The notes under the pieces are model-generated. The model worked only from the letters and a program-made list of their open reading frames with translations, searched no databases and was not told where the DNA came from. Position numbers and translations under genes: made by a program. Below, one piece after another: positions 13,185 through 21,004 of a stretch of DNA of 23,136 bases. Source of the stretch: a virus. The stretch's first letter is position 1. Every line of letters begins with the position of its first letter. Location of the stretch: the IMG/VR virus record IMGVR_UViG_3300047381_000077, positions 1 to 23,136 of that record. One strand, given 5' to 3'.

Positions 13185-13519
13185 TAGTATTCCAAAAGTT
13201 TGGGCCCATCCTCGTTCAGGGAGAAGAAACCGCTTTCAAGTAATTTATGTTCTGGGAAAAAATCATGGACCCAGTTATTATATTCATCTTCAGTAAAGAT
13301 AGAAAACTCTAAGACGACACCCTTATCTATACAATGTTCTTTTGCAAGATTCCAGTCATTTCTTGTCTTTTCGCTATCACCTATAATGATGAAGAAAACT
13401 ATATTGCTTTCATATGTGCAATACGGTACATTATACTCTGTATAGACCCTTTTGTCAATACCTGACAGAGCATCATACAAAACTTTATTGTTCTTTAAGT
13501 GAGAAGGAAGAGTGTTCAC
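13184..13519 (-). CDS. Phage protein of unknown function (111 aa)
   Basis: The protein reads MNTLPSHLKNNKVLYDALSG, then ESNIVFFIIIGDSEKTRNDW and an acidic, aromatic half with FSIFTEDEYNNWVHDFFPEH. The strand-helix pattern suggests an alpha/beta fold; no motif is recognised. It overlaps the upstream gene by ATGA and the nrdA start by TAATG, so it is locked into the nucleotide-metabolism operon. Confidence 0.75.
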   Translation of the reverse strand: MNTLPSHLKNNKVLYDALSGIDKRVYTEYNVPYCTYESNIVFFIIIGDSEKTRNDWNLAKEHCIDKGVVLEFSIFTEDEYNNWVHDFFPEHKLLESGFFSLNEDGPKLLEY

Positions 13520-13854
13520 TTGCTATAGTCGTAGAACGGTTCGTCTTCCTGATAGTCGTAATCTTCTATTATCATCTGCTTTCCGGTCTCCCAGAACTTC
13601 TTACAGCACCTTTCAAGGTACAGTGACTGTTCTTCGGGGTCAAAGAGACCCTCCCATAATAGATGATTTCTAAATGAGCTCTGAGGATTTTTTACTAGGA
13701 ATCTTTCGGGATTAAGTTGGGATGTAGACTCACCGTCCATTGGGACGTAGATGCACTTGTCCTCATCAAACATGCTTTGCAGCCTGTCGTAATCAGTGTC
13801 AAGAAGGTCTTCTAGCAAGACTATGAAATAGTCAACTTGGTCTATTACCAACAT
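13516..13854 (-). CDS. Phage protein of unknown function (112 aa), first gene of the nrd operon
   Basis: The N-terminus is MLVIDQVDYFIVLLEDLLDT; the middle contains LLWEGLFDPEEQSLYLERCC and the tail is very acidic (IEDYDYQEDEPFYDYSK). The phrase LFDPEE recurs near the N-terminus of the GIY-YIG protein at the other end of this operon, possibly by chance. AAGG precedes the ATG at 13854, and a consensus-spaced sigma70 promoter lies 27 nt upstream. No function can be assigned. Confidence 0.75.
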   Translation of the reverse strand: MLVIDQVDYFIVLLEDLLDTDYDRLQSMFDEDKCIYVPMDGESTSQLNPERFLVKNPQSSFRNHLLWEGLFDPEEQSLYLERCCKKFWETGKQMIIEDYDYQEDEPFYDYSK

Positions 13855-13880
13855 AATACAATCCTTAATTTAAGTGTAGA

Positions 13881-13909
13881 ATTATATAGTATTATGTTGG
13901 GTTTGTAAA
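13881..13909 (-). promoter_or_regulatory. Sigma70-type promoter TTTACA-17-TATAAT of the nrd operon
   Basis: TTTACA (13904-13909) and TATAAT (13881-13886) on the minus strand, spacer 17 bp. The leader TCTACACTTAAATTAAGG keeps a CTAC and AAATTAA core like the other early promoters. It should start the transcript through nrdA, nrdB, apt, the nucleosidase and the nuclease. Confidence 0.88.
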
Positions 13910-13928
13910 GGGGTAAATCGAACTTTTT

Positions 13929-14108
13929 TTAAAATTTATTTGGAAACACTCGTTTCAATACTGCGGCGGCATCCTTGCGCTTCTTTTTGCGGTCATGCTT
14001 TTTTCGTACGATTACAGTATCGGAATCTTCCCCTGTGCCTGCGACACCAGAAGTGTTGTTCGTTATCTCTTCTTGGAACTGCTTCATGAATTCTTTATAT
14101 GTTTTCAT
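13929..14108 (-). CDS. Small basic protein with a T4-like capsid-targeting N-terminus (59 aa)
   Basis: The frame begins MKTYKEFMKQFQEE, close to the T4 internal-protein targeting sequence MKTYQEFIAE, and continues through a Ser/Thr/Gly linker to a very basic tail (VRKKHDRKKKRKDAAAVLKR). A short, DNA-binding, internal-head type protein is the simplest reading; this is inference from the N-terminus, charge and position at the end of the virion gene block. The ATG overlaps the upstream stop (ATGA). Confidence 0.75.
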   Translation of the reverse strand: MKTYKEFMKQFQEEITNNTSGVAGTGEDSDTVIVRKKHDRKKKRKDAAAVLKRVFPNKF

Positions 14109-14698
14109 TTTCGTATCTCGTTTGATGAGAATAATATGCGTTTACCTGTGCGTAGGTGAGTACCCTCGAATACAGGTATACCTAGAATATCGTGACATAA
14201 ATTGTCTTCGGTGACCCGTACTTGATCCCCTTTACGTACCATATCTTCTCCACCCGATAGTACAGAGTTTTCTGCCATACGGTACATACCTTGACCTAAG
14301 TTACCATTGTCCAGTACATACCACTGAGAGTTTTCAAGTAGCACATCCATGATATCGACACCAGTCTCTTCATGAATCTTTTGAATCTGTTTATCAGACA
14401 GATCACCGTCTTCTTTGATTAGTGCAAGTGCAGCACCATACCGTGCGACAATAGAGGAACCGCCTGGGACCTTAGCCATAAGTTTCTTTAGATTAAACAC
14501 GAGACGATGGAACGAGGTGTAGTGAGTACGGTATGCATCGCGCTTATCCATATCCCCCATGTCATAATCTTTGACTTTATTTCCGTCTGCATCGATGATC
14601 CCTGCCTTGAATGCACCAGTATCTTCTATCTTGGTGACCAGCAGTTTCAGAAAACGAATTGTATAGACTACATCTGCAGCCGACTTTAGGATGCCCAT
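14105..14698 (-). CDS. Conserved marine T4-like phage protein, probably virion-associated
   Basis: A 197-residue protein whose N-terminus (AADVVYTIRFLKLLVTKIED, then AFKAGIIDADG) and middle (LVFNLKKLMAKVPGGSSIVA) match proteins I recall from cyanophages and other marine T4-like phages, where they sit among structural genes. The C-terminal third is strand-rich (VRKGDQVRVTEDNLCHDILG, then GKRILFSSNEIRK), suggesting a small beta-barrel. Exact role unknown. It overlaps the upstream gene by 13 nt and the next by 4. Confidence 0.8.
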   Translation of the reverse strand: MGILKSAADVVYTIRFLKLLVTKIEDTGAFKAGIIDADGNKVKDYDMGDMDKRDAYRTHYTSFHRLVFNLKKLMAKVPGGSSIVARYGAALALIKEDGDLSDKQIQKIHEETGVDIMDVLLENSQWYVLDNGNLGQGMYRMAENSVLSGGEDMVRKGDQVRVTEDNLCHDILGIPVFEGTHLRTGKRILFSSNEIRK

Positions 14699-15054
14699 CT
14701 TATTTCTCTCAATTTATCTATTACGTATTTATCCATTTCGATACCTGTAATGTCATCATTTCTTATTGCTTGGAGAAAAACAAGGAAGGGTTTGATAGTC
14801 GGCCACTGTTCTAACGGTATTTTTACTGCCAACATCTCCACACCTGCTTCATTTCCAAACACATTAAAGATGACGATCAAATGGTTTAGGATAAGTCTTT
14901 CTGCAAGGTCTCCGTTCTGGTGGTATCGATTCACCAATCTCTTCACATACTTGAACCTCTTCAGATCGTCGAAGAATTCTTCTCCGTCGATGTGGGTGGG
15001 ATTATAGTAGTGCTTTGCAGCATAGACGACAAGATTATTTTTATTCAACTTCAT
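14686..15054 (-). CDS. Conserved marine T4-like phage protein of unknown function (122 aa)
   Basis: An almost all-helical protein: MKLNKNNLVVYAAKHYYNPT, FDDLKRFKYVKRLVNRYHQN, AERLILNHLIVIFNVFGNEA and a C-terminal DKYVIDKLREIRWAS. This pattern is strongly conserved in cyanophage and related genomes beside the preceding family, which suggests that the two act together, but I know of no assigned role. It overlaps the glycosyltransferase stop by 14 nt. Confidence 0.8.
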   Translation of the reverse strand: MKLNKNNLVVYAAKHYYNPTHIDGEEFFDDLKRFKYVKRLVNRYHQNGDLAERLILNHLIVIFNVFGNEAGVEMLAVKIPLEQWPTIKPFLVFLQAIRNDDITGIEMDKYVIDKLREIRWAS

Positions 15055-15994
15055 AATATGGATCTTTGAATCTCCTTAACCTGTATCCGCTTGGATACAT
15101 TTCAATCTTATTTAGGTGGTCAATAAGATCTGCTATCCAGTATAGGTCAAGGTTACCACTCCGTGTTGTACTGGCAGAATCTTGCATATACAGATAGGAG
15201 TACTTGGGCCTCTCGTCGCGCACTTGCATATCCAGAACCCCATCATATGAGAGTTTCTTTAACTTGTAGTACTGTAGAACATCCTCACCTATCCTGTGGT
15301 CGGGGTCAAATCTAGTATGCTGTGCACCCTTACGTGAGTAAAACACCAGTCTATTCAGAGTGTTCATCATATCGCCATAGTCCACAGTATATTCCTCCAA
15401 AACCTTTCGGTTCGACATCCACTCTCTTGCGATGTCTTCGGGAATATTGTGTCTCATAAGTTTACGTATTTCCTGCTCATTGACTTTAGGAACATGGGTA
15501 TTACGAGTTCTTTTATTTAAATCATGGGTCCAGTGAGCAGTATGTTTTACGGGTATAAAGAAATGATCTTTCTTCACGCTCCTGCTATCTACCTGTTTTG
15601 AAAACAGATCAAAGAACCCGTCTTGAGGAGTCTGGACTGAGAGTTGATTTGCGAGACATATGATGTCTGGGGGAGAGTCGCCTAGCGCAACTGTGCGGTA
15701 AAGGTTTCTACCGTAGGGAGTGATATAATCATCACCGTCGACTTGGACCATATACTCGTTATCGCTTTCTAAGAACTTATCGAGTAACGAGTTTTTACCT
15801 GTCGATGGTGTGCCGTCTGATTCTGTGACGTAGTGCTCTATATCATTGGACACACAAAAACGCGTGGCGATTTCAGAGTACTCTTCATTTAGAGTATTGA
15901 TAACAACCACGGTCTCATTAGGTTTCAGAGCAATAAACTGACGTTCTAGTGTCTTTATATTACCACTAGTTAATACGTAGTATTTGAAAGACAT
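15041..15994 (-). CDS. GT2-like glycosyltransferase (GT-A fold)
   Basis: A 317-residue protein with an N-terminal Rossmann-like part (KYYVLTSGNIKTLERQF, then ETVVVINTLNEEYS), the family-2 stretch PSTGKNSLLDKFLESDNEYM and the metal motif QVDGDDYITPYG (D86, D88, D89). A GEDVLQYYKLK further on supplies the expected acidic pair before a helix. These fit an inverting GT2-type transferase. Donor, acceptor and target (virion protein, DNA or host glycan) are unknown. It lies within the virion gene block, unlike the second glycosyltransferase in the lysis operon. Confidence 0.72.
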   Translation of the reverse strand: MSFKYYVLTSGNIKTLERQFIALKPNETVVVINTLNEEYSEIATRFCVSNDIEHYVTESDGTPSTGKNSLLDKFLESDNEYMVQVDGDDYITPYGRNLYRTVALGDSPPDIICLANQLSVQTPQDGFFDLFSKQVDSRSVKKDHFFIPVKHTAHWTHDLNKRTRNTHVPKVNEQEIRKLMRHNIPEDIAREWMSNRKVLEEYTVDYGDMMNTLNRLVFYSRKGAQHTRFDPDHRIGEDVLQYYKLKKLSYDGVLDMQVRDERPKYSYLYMQDSASTTRSGNLDLYWIADLIDHLNKIEMYPSGYRLRRFKDPYYEVE

Positions 15995-15997
15995 AAT

Positions 15998-16219
15998 CTA
16001 TCCGTGATAGATTCCTGCTTCCTTTAATTTTGCAATCAGAACTTCTTTCTTACGTCTACGGTCCAATCTAACGCCGTTCTCTCGACCTAATGTATCCAAC
16101 TCTTTCTTCGACATATCTTCGATCATACGAGAAGATGTGCGAGGGTCTCCACAGACCACCCTATCTGGACGGTCCTGGCGAAAGAGATTTAGAATGTAAT
16201 GAAATATATCCGAAAACAT
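15998..16219 (-). CDS. Small basic protein with a SAP/HeH-like C-terminal motif (73 aa)
   Basis: A hydrophobic N-terminal helix (MFSDIFHYILNLFR) is followed by a basic linker and MSKKELDTLGRENGVRLDRR followed by KKEVLIAKLKEAG. The latter is the helix-extended-helix pattern seen in SAP/LEM/HeH and Rho-N-like motifs, often DNA- or RNA-binding. AGGA stands seven bases before the ATG. Its role in the phage is unknown; position suggests a virion or packaging accessory. Confidence 0.7.
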   Translation of the reverse strand: MFSDIFHYILNLFRQDRPDRVVCGDPRTSSRMIEDMSKKELDTLGRENGVRLDRRRKKEVLIAKLKEAGIYHG

Positions 16220-16236
16220 AATATATCCTGTTTCAT

Positions 16237-17160
16237 TTATTTTGGAGACTTGTCTCCGTTCTTCAGATTATCAGCGCCACCACGAGCAGGAGACTGTTTC
16301 ATATCCTTACCACCCGCTTTAAAAGTAACATCATGACTTTCTTCTTCAGCATCTTCAATCTTTTTATCAGACTTCTTATGCATTGCAATGACTTTCTTGT
16401 CATGTTCAGATGAATGGTCATCGTGTTTCTCACCAGAAGCTGCATCTTTCTTAGGTTCTACTGCTTCAACGATGTCTGACCACATCTTCTCAAATGCAGA
16501 ACGTGTGTCTACACTTTCAATCTTAGAAATCTCTGCTTTCTTATCAGCAGTCTTAGGATTCTTTTTAATATCCGAATCTCCGTCTGCCTCTGGTTCTTCC
16601 CCATCGTCTTTCTTAGGCGGGAAAGGTTTCTTCTTCTTGTCCTTTGGTTCTTCGTCGGACTCTTCTTCGTCTTTCTCTTCCTTAACAGCAGGTTTCTTAC
16701 CACCATCAATAGCGTCATCTGTAGCTTTACGCTTCTTGTGTAAGAACTCATCCGAAGAATCTACATCGCCATCATTATCGATGTCTTTGTCTTTACGATT
16801 CTTGAACTTCTTGTCGTTCTCTGCGTCGTCTACTGGGTCTAAACCTTCTTCAACTTCATTCTCGCAGTAGTCGCAACCTTTGTTTTCGCACTTAGGACAG
16901 TCTTCGCCTTCTTTGACTTTCTTGTACCCACATGCTTCTTCAAGGTCAGCCTCTTCGAACATCTTTGCTGCTTGCTTAAAACTAACTGTTTTGAAATCAC
17001 CAAATTCGTTAGTTAATTTGAAAGATACCTTACCTTTATCTTGGTTCATCTGGACAGTATATCGCTTACCGTCCTTACCTTGAATACCTTTCTTATCACG
17101 AATTTTCGCTTCGGAGACCATTCCCAAATACGCCTCCATAATTTTATTGATATCTGACAT
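16237..17160 (-). CDS. Highly charged core-like protein with zinc and EF-hand-like motifs
   Basis: A 307-residue, largely disordered protein. Order: amphipathic N-terminus MSDINKIMEAYLGMVSEAKI; a folded part YTVQMNQDKGKVSFKLTNEF; a CPKCENKGCDYC double knuckle (C88/C91/C96/C99); an EF-hand or dockerin-like calcium loop DKDIDNDGDVDSSDEF (about 124-139); then long Lys/Glu/Asp runs and a conserved VDTRSAFEKMWSDIVEAVEP. Composition and context fit a prohead core or internal-head protein. Two ATGs are in tandem (17163, 17160); GGAGA favours the second. Confidence 0.75.
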   Translation of the reverse strand: MSDINKIMEAYLGMVSEAKIRDKKGIQGKDGKRYTVQMNQDKGKVSFKLTNEFGDFKTVSFKQAAKMFEEADLEEACGYKKVKEGEDCPKCENKGCDYCENEVEEGLDPVDDAENDKKFKNRKDKDIDNDGDVDSSDEFLHKKRKATDDAIDGGKKPAVKEEKDEEESDEEPKDKKKKPFPPKKDDGEEPEADGDSDIKKNPKTADKKAEISKIESVDTRSAFEKMWSDIVEAVEPKKDAASGEKHDDHSSEHDKKVIAMHKKSDKKIEDAEEESHDVTFKAGGKDMKQSPARGGADNLKNGDKSPK

Positions 17161-17178
17161 CATAGTCTCCGTTAAATA

Positions 17179-17505
17179 TTATGCGTCAAAGAATACTTTG
17201 ACAACTAAACCAGCAAAGATAGTAGCAGTTAGAGTAATGATGTACTGCATTACCTTGACGGTTTTACCTTGCTCTTGAACAACATCATCGATATCATCCA
17301 TACGCATGGAGAATCGATTCATTCTTTCGAAATGTTGTGAATTCGCTTTTTCTATGTTAATGAGTTTTTCTTCTGCCCTGGCCAAATCGATCATTGCATC
17401 GGAAAGCTTGTCTATCTTGTCCTCGATTCTTGCGAGGCGTTGTTCTTCACGTTGCACATGATCTGTAATTATTTGGTTATTATCTGGCATTTTCGAGTAG
17501 CCCAT
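17179..17505 (-). CDS. Coiled-coil protein with C-terminal TM segment (XhlA-like topology)
   Basis: Residues about 15-70 form a heptad-rich coiled coil (REEQRLARIEDKIDKLSDAM), followed by a C-terminal membrane segment near residues 85-105 (MQYIITLTATIFAGLVVKVF). This layout matches XhlA-type and other small phage membrane proteins linked to lysis, but the location inside a virion block leaves a structural or membrane role open. The start is uncertain: ATG 17505 and ATG 17490 both lack a clear ribosome site. A TATAAATA late box lies about 90 nt upstream. Confidence 0.72.
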   Translation of the reverse strand: MGYSKMPDNNQIITDHVQREEQRLARIEDKIDKLSDAMIDLARAEEKLINIEKANSQHFERMNRFSMRMDDIDDVVQEQGKTVKVMQYIITLTATIFAGLVVKVFFDA

Positions 17506-17529
17506 AAATGTTTATAATATAAGTCGTAT

Positions 17530-17560
17530 TTGATATAATTAATATAAGTTGATATAATTA
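17530..17560. repeat. 12-bp tandem-spaced repeat TTGATATAATTA (two copies, 19-bp period)
   Basis: Copies at 17530-17541 and 17549-17560 within an AT-rich 106-bp gap between two genes, with related ATAAGT blocks alternating. They lie between the late box at 17596-17603 and the start of the coiled-coil gene. Possibly a binding site or leader structure; no function known. Confidence 0.6.
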
Positions 17561-17595
17561 TTCTGTGTTGACTTATTAATTGAGTTTACGTGGTC

Positions 17596-17603
17596 TATTT
17601 ATA
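17596..17603 (-). promoter_or_regulatory. T4-type late promoter TATAAATA
   Basis: An exact late box on the minus strand in the gap below the 105-aa gene. It lies in the loop of a short inverted repeat (CGTGGT 17589-17594 with ACCACG 17614-17619) that overlaps that gene's stop codon. It would give a leader of about 85 nt for the coiled-coil membrane gene and the downstream core-like genes. Confidence 0.68.
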
Positions 17604-17611
17604 ATTTTAAA

Positions 17612-17929
17612 TTACCACGCCCTACATGACCAATAACGTGCTTTCCATTTAGGGCCAGGATTTGCACAATTATGCCTTGCCCTAAAACTTTTACGACGAG
17701 CCGGGTTGTCTTTCTTGATTTCCATATTCGGATCACCGAATGAAACCTTGACTACATTACCCGATTCGTTCTTTGTATATACGTAAAACTTCTTAGAACC
17801 ACCACGTACAGGTTTGTTCAAAGTAACTTTTCTACCTTGATGTTCTGCTTCGGTGATCTCTAATTCTTCGTCGAGAGACTTACACGCCTCACAACAACCT
17901 TCTTCTATGTACTGTTTAAACTTTTTCAT
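17612..17929 (-). CDS. Virion-type protein with capsid-targeting-like N-terminus and ARHNC/ARYWSC domain
   Basis: A 105-residue protein. The N-terminus MKKFKQYIEEGCCEACKSLD resembles T4 capsid-targeting leaders. The rest contains GRKVTLNKPVRGGSKKFYVY, VVKVSFGDPNMEIKKDNPAR and a basic, Cys-containing RKSFRARHNCANPGPKWKAR ending in YWSCRAW. I recall this C-terminal domain as a recurrent module at the ends of marine T4-like virion proteins; its function is unknown. The ATG overlaps the upstream stop (ATGA). Six Cys are present, three of them in the first 16 residues. Confidence 0.8.
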   Translation of the reverse strand: MKKFKQYIEEGCCEACKSLDEELEITEAEHQGRKVTLNKPVRGGSKKFYVYTKNESGNVVKVSFGDPNMEIKKDNPARRKSFRARHNCANPGPKWKARYWSCRAW

Positions 17930-18804
17930 TTTGCAAGTAATGCTTTTGCCTTGGCGCTATCGTGGAAAGAGAATGTATAAGACTTACCGTCTTTTTCGTC
18001 CTTGACCACATAACCAGATTTGGTCATCTTAGTGATCTTGCCCATTCTCTTATCGCCATTCTTAGGTTCGTAGAAATCAACACCTCTTCCAACGTTGATT
18101 GAGTTCTTTGTCTCTGCGCCCATGCCTTTAGTTGCAAGAGTTCGGTAATTTTCATCAAGCGATTCTACTGAGTCCTCTAACCCTTCACGCATAAGTTTAC
18201 CACCTTTTACCCTGAATCCGTTATCTTTTAGGATTTTAGTAATAGTGGTCTTCTTTACCAAGTCGTCCATATCCTTGAGCAACTTAGTCAAACCCATGAA
18301 TGCCTTATCCTGTACCCTTAAAGAAGAATTCATAAACATAACACGTGCGAATGCCGCGGCCTTCTCGAACTCAATACCCTTACTCTTATGTTTCAAGAGT
18401 TCATTAGATATCTTTTCAAAATCTGCGGCTTCGTCAAGTTCGACCGACTCATTAGTACCTAAAATCTTATATGATTTGATACTCGCAGCCATATTACCTA
18501 GTGCAAGAGTCGCGTCCTTACCATTACGACTGTATAGATGGTACTTACCTTTACCATCAATGGTCATATTAATCTTGTCGACATTGTACTTTGCACTACG
18601 GGATGTACTCTTTACAGTGAAAACTCGCTTCTGACTAGAACTAATAGAAGAACCGAAATCAATCTCAATTCGCATTCCCTTCTTTAACTTCTCAAAGTCA
18701 GACCGTGATACTGTTGCCTCTGTTAGACCAAGCTGTACCGACTCTTCGACAGACTCAAGCGCAGCAGTGACCTTACCTTCTCTTAATTCCTGAAATGTTT
18801 TCAC
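17926..18804 (-). CDS. Probable internal-head/core protein with capsid-targeting-like N-terminus
   Basis: A 292-residue, Lys/Ser-rich protein starting MKTFQELREGKV at a GTG codon, with AGGA seven bases upstream and no better start. The first residues resemble the T4 MKTYQEFIAE leader, and several L-x-E sites of the kind cut by the T4 prohead protease follow (LRE 7-9, LTE 27-29, and LDE twice later). The middle is helical (FEKAAAFARVMFMNS). The C-terminus is a small SH3-like strand set (GKITKMTKSGYVVKDEKDGK). Function inferred from position and leader; no family name is known to me. Confidence 0.72.
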   Translation of the reverse strand: MKTFQELREGKVTAALESVEESVQLGLTEATVSRSDFEKLKKGMRIEIDFGSSISSSQKRVFTVKSTSRSAKYNVDKINMTIDGKGKYHLYSRNGKDATLALGNMAASIKSYKILGTNESVELDEAADFEKISNELLKHKSKGIEFEKAAAFARVMFMNSSLRVQDKAFMGLTKLLKDMDDLVKKTTITKILKDNGFRVKGGKLMREGLEDSVESLDENYRTLATKGMGAETKNSINVGRGVDFYEPKNGDKRMGKITKMTKSGYVVKDEKDGKSYTFSFHDSAKAKALLAK

Positions 18805-18805
18805 T

Positions 18806-18988
18806 TTAACTTCCTCTGGATGCGCCTCGAAATACCTTAGACGGAGCGCGGTTTGTATTATTTAATTTGAGACTGGGGCCTTGCGACCCCGTCATGTTAA
18901 ACTTATTATTTTCAGAACTAGTAGACTGCAACCTTTCTCGTTTCTCTTGAGACATCTTTTTGTTGCGAGGTTTCTTAGTCTTACTCAT
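18806..18988 (-). CDS. Small basic disordered protein (60 aa)
   Basis: The protein reads MSKTKKPRNKKMSQEKRERL, then a Ser/Asn-rich half ending SKVFRGASRGS. It is basic and probably disordered, as expected for a nucleic-acid-binding or scaffold-type phage protein. AAGGA precedes the ATG. It lies between the adhesin gene and the 292-aa core-like gene, two bases before the latter's GTG. Confidence 0.65.
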   Translation of the reverse strand: MSKTKKPRNKKMSQEKRERLQSTSSENNKFNMTGSQGPSLKLNNTNRAPSKVFRGASRGS

Positions 18989-19011
18989 ATTTATTCCTTA
19001 TGATACCTTAG

Positions 19012-20982
19012 TTAGAATGGATGATCACTGTCTGGTGTAATATTGACTGGTGTTGCCGTAGTTAACGTTTCTTTGTTCAGAGTTAACAGTTCAGTGTCAG
19101 CGTCTGATATGAAAGCTGCAGCTGGCGGAGTAAAGTCTGCACTATAACGCGCAGCAGAACTTATACGGAAGTCAAACAACATTCCACCGAAGAATGCACC
19201 AATCTTGTGAGTTCCGGTAGTGCCGTAGTTCCTATCGTGTCCGTAACTTCCACCATATCCGCCTTGCTTAACACCATTCAGGTATAAGTCTACGGAAGCT
19301 GTTGGGTTTCCATTGACCGTAATCGCTGGAGACTTAACGATAGCCCAGTGGTTCCACCCTGCTTCTTGCCATATTTGTCCGTCCCACGTCATGTTGACGT
19401 CTCCACTGCCGCCATCACGGAACATTATTTCAGTTCCGCCATCCCAACCACTTATAGCGATAGTGTGTCCGTTAGAGAATTCTATCAGATTATCGTTGCC
19501 TGGGTTAACACCATCGGTGTTCGCCCAGAATTCAATCGTCCATCCAGCATCACCGTTGCTGTGAGATAGAGAACCACCTTCATAAGTTGCATATGAAGAT
19601 CCATTATCACCGAACTGCCATGCGAAAGATGGAGCTGGTGGAGCTGGCGGTGGTGGGAATGGGAATTGAACCATATGTAATCTAGTGCTGAATTGTTGAA
19701 CGTGTTCTGATCGGTCAACATTAGGTTCGTCAATTCTGTAAGGTGTCGCAGATAGGTCACTTAGGTCATATTTCCATATGTATGATCCTGCAGCATTCCA
19801 TACCTGATAAACAGATCCTGCACCTGCACTTCCTCTATCCGAAACATATAGATAATCTCCATCTGAGACCATCGATGCACCAAATCGATCGGAACCTTGA
19901 TCAGTATTATTAGATAACGGTGCTGTTATTATCTGACTAGGGGAAGACAAGTTTGACTTATCATATACATAAACCCTACCCTGTTGATTGTCACTCCCTA
20001 CTTTTTCAAGCATAGCACTTATGATAAACTTATCATTAGTTTCTACTACTTGAGAGGCAAATGCAGACCAGTCATTATTTGGAGATGGATAGTTTATAGT
20101 AGATACAAGGTTTCCGGTTGTTATATCTCGTATCTGCATCTGACCATAATGATTAGTCGAATTATCAGGATTGTACGACGCATTTACGCCCACATAGATC
20201 TGACTTCCATCATTTGAAATACGTAGACCCATATAATCACAATTTCCTTGAAGATCTTGATCAGTTAGGTGTATTGGTGATGATAGGTCGGATAAATCAT
20301 ATATAGAAACATTTCCATAATTAGAATTAGGACTGGAATTATCATTGTAGGCTTCGTCACCTATAACTAGATGATTGTCATTGGCAGACATATATCTACC
20401 AAAATCGTATTGTGTGTTGACTGTAGGCCTGGTGTCCGTAATAATTGTTGGTGCCGCAGATAAATCACTAACGTCATAAACATAAATTTGACGACGACCT
20501 CTTGCAGAAACAAACAGGTGTGTATCATTGGCCGCTATAGAATTACCAAAATAACCATACTCTTGAGGTGATGGTTCTGTTAATGTTGCGACAGGAGTGG
20601 TTAAGTCGGACTTATCGTAAGCATATACTACACCTTGATTGATAAATCCACCAAGATCCTCATAATCAGCTGAAATAAATAATTGAGTATGGTTGGATGC
20701 TACGACACTCTCCCCGAACCGATCACTATATCCACCCCACGGGTCAGTATCGCTGCCGTTAGGGTTATGGATTATGATAGGGTCCGCATCGATGTCATAT
20801 ACGTCAAACAAGTACAGTCTTTCCAGATATTTGTTAGTACCAGAAGTTCTGTTACCTTCAGCCACTCGTGCCATCAAATAGGTCGGAATTGGTGGTCCTA
20901 CGTATGGTGGGTTGTCTGCGTCTACACCGGCAATTACTTGACCGGCATTAAACACCGCACCCGCTAAAATTTGATTTGCCAT
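19012..20982 (-). CDS. Tail-fibre/adhesin-like protein: beta-propeller plus LamG-type lectin domain
   Basis: A 656-residue protein. Residues about 40-430 hold six clear repeats of the pattern FG-x3-(A/S)-N/D-(x)-LFVSA-...-VYVYDxSDL (starting near 87, 143, 193, 249, 305, 365) plus a partial N-terminal blade, which together suggest a seven-bladed FG-GAP/integrin-like propeller. A Pro-rich hinge PFPPPPAPPAPSF (441-453) leads to a concanavalin/LamG-like domain (about 454-615: WTIEFWANTD, WNHWAIVKS, VDLYLNGVK, KIGAFFGGMLFDFRIS). The domains point to glycan or receptor binding, so a receptor-binding or head-decoration protein is likely. No chaperone gene follows. Confidence 0.82.
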   Translation of the reverse strand: MANQILAGAVFNAGQVIAGVDADNPPYVGPPIPTYLMARVAEGNRTSGTNKYLERLYLFDVYDIDADPIIIHNPNGSDTDPWGGYSDRFGESVVASNHTQLFISADYEDLGGFINQGVVYAYDKSDLTTPVATLTEPSPQEYGYFGNSIAANDTHLFVSARGRRQIYVYDVSDLSAAPTIITDTRPTVNTQYDFGRYMSANDNHLVIGDEAYNDNSSPNSNYGNVSIYDLSDLSSPIHLTDQDLQGNCDYMGLRISNDGSQIYVGVNASYNPDNSTNHYGQMQIRDITTGNLVSTINYPSPNNDWSAFASQVVETNDKFIISAMLEKVGSDNQQGRVYVYDKSNLSSPSQIITAPLSNNTDQGSDRFGASMVSDGDYLYVSDRGSAGAGSVYQVWNAAGSYIWKYDLSDLSATPYRIDEPNVDRSEHVQQFSTRLHMVQFPFPPPPAPPAPSFAWQFGDNGSSYATYEGGSLSHSNGDAGWTIEFWANTDGVNPGNDNLIEFSNGHTIAISGWDGGTEIMFRDGGSGDVNMTWDGQIWQEAGWNHWAIVKSPAITVNGNPTASVDLYLNGVKQGGYGGSYGHDRNYGTTGTHKIGAFFGGMLFDFRISSAARYSADFTPPAAAFISDADTELLTLNKETLTTATPVNITPDSDHPF

Positions 20983-21004
20983 TTGTTCTAAATTCCTTTA
21001 AGTT

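Noticed and set aside
16388-16870. A 160-codon plus-strand reading frame, Ser/Phe-rich
   Set aside because: It is exactly antisense to the low-complexity Lys/Glu/Asp-rich part of the core-like gene, has no ribosome site or promoter, and its composition is the expected mirror of those codons.
18981-18988. AATAAATA at the start of the 60-aa basic gene
   Set aside because: It differs from the exact late box at the first position and is simply the spacer between AAGGA and the ATG.
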